In this document: positions 4,885 through 7,744 of the stretch, piece after piece
Numbering within the stretch: position 1 is the stretch's first letter
How the letters are laid out: each line of letters begins with the position of its first letter
DNA from: an uncultured Collinsella sp.
GTDB lineage: Bacteria > Actinomycetota > Coriobacteriia > Coriobacteriales > Coriobacteriaceae
Assembly (NCBI GenBank): GCA_902464565.1
Contig: CABQJV010000048.1
Coordinates: forward strand, 1-7,744
Length of the DNA: 7,744 nucleotides
Reading direction: 5' to 3'
Position numbers and translations under genes: made by a program
Notes under the pieces: generated by a model
The model's input: the letters and a program-made list of their open reading frames with translations, nothing else
The model's database searches: none
What the model was told of the DNA's origin: nothing

Positions 4885-6090
4885 ATGACCACCCCCGACG
4901 AAAAGACATTCGCCACGCTCACCAAGCTATTTGAGGAGGAGTTTGGCCCCATCGGCGACCGCCAGGTGCTCTACATACACGCGCCCGGCCGTTCCGAGAT
5001 CAGCGGCAACCACACCGACCACGAGGGTGGCCACGTCATCGCCGGCTCGCTCGATGTCGCTGTCGACGGCATCGCCGTGGCAACCGATTCCAACAAGGTT
5101 CGCGTTGCCGACGAGGGCTATCCCACGTTTGAGATCGCGCTCGACACGCTAGACGTTCAGGAGTCCGAGAAGGGCACGTCCGCAAGCCTCGTGCGCGGTA
5201 TGGCCCACGAGATTGCAGCCCTTGGCGTTGAGCCCCACGGCTTCGACTTCGCCTTCACCTGCTCCGTCCCCTCGGGCGGCGGTCTTTCGAGCTCCGCTGC
5301 CGTCGAAGCCGCATACGGCCGCGCCATGGAGACGCTCTGGGGCGCGCCCGCAATTGAACCCGTCGCACTCGCTCAGATGAGCCAGCGCACCGAGAACAAC
5401 TACTACGGCAAGCCCTGCGGCCTGATGGACCAGGCCGCCGTATGTCTGGGCGGCCTTGCCTACATGGACTTTGAGGACCAGGCTCAGCCTAAAACTCAGA
5501 AGCTCGAGCTCAACTTTGAGGATCACGGCTACGCGCTCGTGCTCGTCAAGGTCGGCGCCGATCACGTGGCCGCCACCGACGACTACGCCGCCGTTCCGCG
5601 CGAGATGCAGGACGTCGCCGCCGAGTTTGGCAAGGCACGTCTATGCGAGGTCAACGTTGCCGACTTTGACGCCAAGCTCCCCGAGCTGCGCGCCAAGCTG
5701 GGCGACCGCGCCTGCCTGCGCGCCGTTCACTACTGGTACGAGAACGGCCTGGTCGATAAGCGCTGGGCTGCCCTGAACGCCGGCGACATCGACCAGTTCC
5801 TGGTCCTGACGCGCAAGTCCGGCGCCAGCTCTGCCATGTACCTGCAGAATGTCGTTGCCAAGCTGGGCTCCGAGCAGCCCTCGATGTATGCCCTAGCACT
5901 GGCCGAGCATGTGCTTGACGGCCGCGGCGCCGTCCGCATCCACGGCGGCGGCTTTGGTGGCACCATCCAGACCTTCGTGCCGCTCGACCTAGTCGACACC
6001 TTTATTACCAAGATGAACGACTGGCTGGGCGAGGGCTCTGCCCGCCACTACGCAATTTCTGACAAGGGGGCTTACGCGGCATGGCTGTAA
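4885..6090 (+). CDS. galK: Galactokinase
   Basis: A 401-aa cytoplasmic GHMP-family kinase that phosphorylates alpha-D-galactose with ATP to galactose 1-phosphate, the first committed step of the Leloir pathway. The N-terminal galactokinase signature appears as PGRSEISGNHTDH (34-46), the GNHTDH variant of the usual GEHTDY. The ATP-binding GHMP motif is VPSGGGLSSSAA (128-139). The catalytic aspartate is Asp182 in CGLMDQ, and the C-terminal motif is RIHGGGFGGTIQ (351-362). The length is normal. The start at 4885 is preceded by AAGGAAAGGA, five bases upstream; an in-frame GTG at 4798 would put operator copy 3 and the leader inside the protein and is rejected. galT follows with a 10-nt overlap, so the two are co-transcribed and probably translationally coupled. 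Galactose specificity is supported by the galT neighbour. Confidence 0.96.
   Translation: MTTPDEKTFATLTKLFEEEFGPIGDRQVLYIHAPGRSEISGNHTDHEGGHVIAGSLDVAVDGIAVATDSNKVRVADEGYPTFEIALDTLDVQESEKGTSASLVRGMAHEIAALGVEPHGFDFAFTCSVPSGGGLSSSAAVEAAYGRAMETLWGAPAIEPVALAQMSQRTENNYYGKPCGLMDQAAVCLGGLAYMDFEDQAQPKTQKLELNFEDHGYALVLVKVGADHVAATDDYAAVPREMQDVAAEFGKARLCEVNVADFDAKLPELRAKLGDRACLRAVHYWYENGLVDKRWAALNAGDIDQFLVLTRKSGASSAMYLQNVVAKLGSEQPSMYALALAEHVLDGRGAVRIHGGGFGGTIQTFVPLDLVDTFITKMNDWLGEGSARHYAISDKGAYAAWL
6064..6070 (+). promoter_or_regulatory. Ribosome binding site of galT, inside galK
   Basis: AAGGGGG lies 10 bases before ATG 6081 and 19 bases before the alternative ATG 6090, which overlaps the galK TAA stop as TAATG. 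Spacing favours 6081, although re-initiation at 6090 would cost only three residues. Confidence 0.55.
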
Positions 6091-7709
6091 TGACTGACGT
6101 GCGCGAGGCCGCGCAGAACCTGATCGAGTACGCTATCCACCGATCGATGATCGGCCAGGACGATCGCATCTGGGCGTATAACACCATTCTCGAGTGCATC
6201 GGTGCTACGGGCCCGGCGCTCGACATGGCCTGGGCGCTGCAAAACGAGAAGCTCTCGCTCTTGCACCCCGATACCCTGCCCGACTTTGATCTTGAAGGCA
6301 CGCTTGCCGCGCTTTCCGAGGCCGCCGTTGCCAATGGTGCTGCCGAGGACACGGCGTCGGGCCGCGACCGCATCGCCATGCGCATCATGGGCGCGCTCAT
6401 GCCGAGACCTTCGGTTGTAAACGAGGAGTTTAACGGCCGCATGGGCGTCAACGAGCCCCGCACCGCGACCGACTGGTTCTACGGTCTGTGCTGCGACGCC
6501 GGCTACGTGCGCCGCGCCGCCATCGCGCGCAATATCAAATGGAGCACCCCCACCAACTGGGGTGACCTGGAGATCACTATCAACCTGTCAAAGCCCGAAA
6601 AGGACCCGCGCGATATTGCCGCGGCCGGCGCCGCCAAAAACACGGGCGAGAAGTATCCCGCCTGCCAGCTCTGCATCGAAAACGAGGGCTATCCCGGACG
6701 CTCCGCTGCAGCCGACGGCGGCGCCCATCCCGCCCGCCAGAATCTGCGCGTTATCCCCATTGAGCTCGACGGCGAGCGCTGGGGCTTCCAGTACAGCCCG
6801 TACGCATACTTTAACGAGCACTGCATTGCCATGAGCTCCGAGCATCGTCCGATGCACGTCGACCGCAAGGGGCTGACCTGCCTGCTCGACTTTGTCGACC
6901 TGTTCCCGCACTACTTTATTGGCTCCAACGCCGACCTGCCCATCGTGGGCGGCTCGATTCTGTCGCACGACCACTTCCAGGGCGGCGCGCACGAGTTCCC
7001 CATGATGCATGCCGCTGAGGTCTCGCAGTTTATCGTGCCCGGCTTTGACCAGGTCAGCGGCACCGTGTTGCAGTGGCCGCTTTCGGTGCTGCGACTGCGC
7101 TCGCACGACCGCGCCCAGCTGCTCGACGCCACCGAGAAGATTATCCTCGCCTGGCGCGAGTGGACCGATGAGTCGGTGGGCGTCATCGCGCACACAGCCG
7201 ACGGCGTAGCGCACAACACCGTGACGCCCGTCATCCGCCGCGTCGACTCGCGCGGCAATGCCGGCGGCGAAGTCTACGAGGCCTATCTTGCGCTTCGCTG
7301 CAACATCACGACCGATGAGCATCCGCTGGGCGTATTCCACCCGCATGCCGAGTATCACCATATTAAAAAGGAGAACATCGGCCTGATCGAGGTCATGGGC
7401 CTGGCCATTTTGCCGCCACGCTTGGTTCCCGAGCTCGGCGCTGTCCGCGAGCACTTGCTGGCAGCCAAGGCCGATGCCAGCTACGACCTTGCCGGTGCGC
7501 TCGAAGGCAATGATCTTTGCCGCAGCCATGCCGCGTGGGCCGAGGATGTCTATGCCCGCCGCGCCGATGAGCTTACGGCCGACAACGCCATCGATATCCT
7601 GCACGAAGAGGTCGGCGTGGTGTTTGGCCACGTGCTCGACAACGCCGGCGTCTTTAAGTGGGACGAAGCAGGACGCACCGCCCAGCAGCGCTTTATCGAC
7701 TCACTGTAA
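6081..7709 (+). CDS. galT: UDP-glucose--hexose-1-phosphate uridylyltransferase (Firmicutes-type GalT)
   Basis: A 542-aa cytoplasmic enzyme that moves UMP from UDP-glucose to galactose 1-phosphate, giving UDP-galactose and glucose 1-phosphate, the second Leloir step after GalK. It is of the long Firmicutes-type class (about 490-540 aa), not the 350-aa E. coli type. Visible marks are RIMGALMPRPSVVNEEFN (101-118), STPTNWGDLEITINLSKPEKDPRDIA (first W at 160), YPACQLCIENEGYPGR (192-207) and the active-site motif SHDHFQGG (295-302), in which His298 is the expected uridylylated histidine of H-x-H-x-Q. A C-terminal transferase domain follows, with LGVFHPHAEYHHIKKENIGLIEVMG. The frame is intact and ends with TAA. 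The ATG at 6081 is chosen for its ribosome binding site; ATG 6090 is an alternative. UDP-galactose must be recycled by GalE, which is not in this window. Confidence 0.96.
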   Translation: MAVMTDVREAAQNLIEYAIHRSMIGQDDRIWAYNTILECIGATGPALDMAWALQNEKLSLLHPDTLPDFDLEGTLAALSEAAVANGAAEDTASGRDRIAMRIMGALMPRPSVVNEEFNGRMGVNEPRTATDWFYGLCCDAGYVRRAAIARNIKWSTPTNWGDLEITINLSKPEKDPRDIAAAGAAKNTGEKYPACQLCIENEGYPGRSAAADGGAHPARQNLRVIPIELDGERWGFQYSPYAYFNEHCIAMSSEHRPMHVDRKGLTCLLDFVDLFPHYFIGSNADLPIVGGSILSHDHFQGGAHEFPMMHAAEVSQFIVPGFDQVSGTVLQWPLSVLRLRSHDRAQLLDATEKIILAWREWTDESVGVIAHTADGVAHNTVTPVIRRVDSRGNAGGEVYEAYLALRCNITTDEHPLGVFHPHAEYHHIKKENIGLIEVMGLAILPPRLVPELGAVREHLLAAKADASYDLAGALEGNDLCRSHAAWAEDVYARRADELTADNAIDILHEEVGVVFGHVLDNAGVFKWDEAGRTAQQRFIDSL

Positions 7710-7742
7710 TGATCCCTTGGGGACGGAGGAAAACGGATCATT
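7708..7742 (+). terminator. Hairpin at the galT 3' end, candidate terminator
   Basis: AATGATCC (7708-7715) pairs perfectly with GGATCATT (7735-7742) around a 19-base purine-rich loop and overlaps the stop codon. A T-rich tail begins where the window ends, so termination is plausible but not fully visible. The loop contains GGACGGAGGAA, also found at 42-52. Confidence 0.5.
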
Positions 7743-7744
7743 TC

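Noticed and set aside
6588..7631. Minus-strand open frame of 347 codons inside galT
   Set aside because: Antisense shadow in high-GC DNA. No recognisable motifs and no ribosome binding site; galT on the other strand has full family motifs.

Overview
The window looks like chromosomal DNA of a high-GC anaerobic actinobacterium, most likely Coriobacteriia and plausibly Collinsella. This is an inference from GC-rich, codon-biased genes, an oxygen/NO-scavenging A-type flavoprotein (an anaerobe trait), and the pairing of a GNHTDH-type galactokinase with the long 'Firmicutes-type' GalT. No mobile element, CRISPR array, rRNA or tRNA is visible. All six genes are intact.

Layout, left to right. (1) A 133-bp near-cruciform inverted repeat. 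(2) A class II ketose-bisphosphate aldolase on the minus strand (164-1021), closest in motifs to the GatY/KbaY tagatose-1,6-bisphosphate aldolases. (3) A 334-bp AT-rich divergent intergenic region. (4) A DeoR-family regulator on the plus strand (1356-2159). (5) A strong hairpin terminator shared by convergent genes. (6) An FprA-type flavodiiron protein on the minus strand (2225-3385), with an extended -10 promoter overlapped by a dyad. (7) A LacI/GalR-family regulator on the minus strand (3515-4546). (8) A 338-bp divergent control region. (9) galK and galT on the plus strand (4885-6090 and 6081-7709), overlapping by 10 nt. (10) A terminator-like hairpin at the right edge.

How the genes work together. 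galK and galT carry the phosphorylation and uridylyl-transfer steps of the Leloir galactose pathway; galE and galM are not in the window. The divergent LacI-family gene is the obvious local regulator. The region between them holds two perfect inverted copies of an 18-mer, TGTTAACGTACTCATAAC, and a third partial copy, placed over or just downstream of plausible promoters for both directions. This is the clearest regulatory structure in the window and predicts repression of galKT together with autoregulation. The aldolase/DeoR pair is probably a second, separate sugar-phosphate control unit. The flavodiiron protein is probably an independent stress gene.

I see no evidence for a wholly new biological system. 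The points worth following up are the three-site operator array, the long palindrome, the dyad on the flavoprotein promoter, the GAAA repeats upstream of deoR, and a short motif shared by the structures at both window ends.
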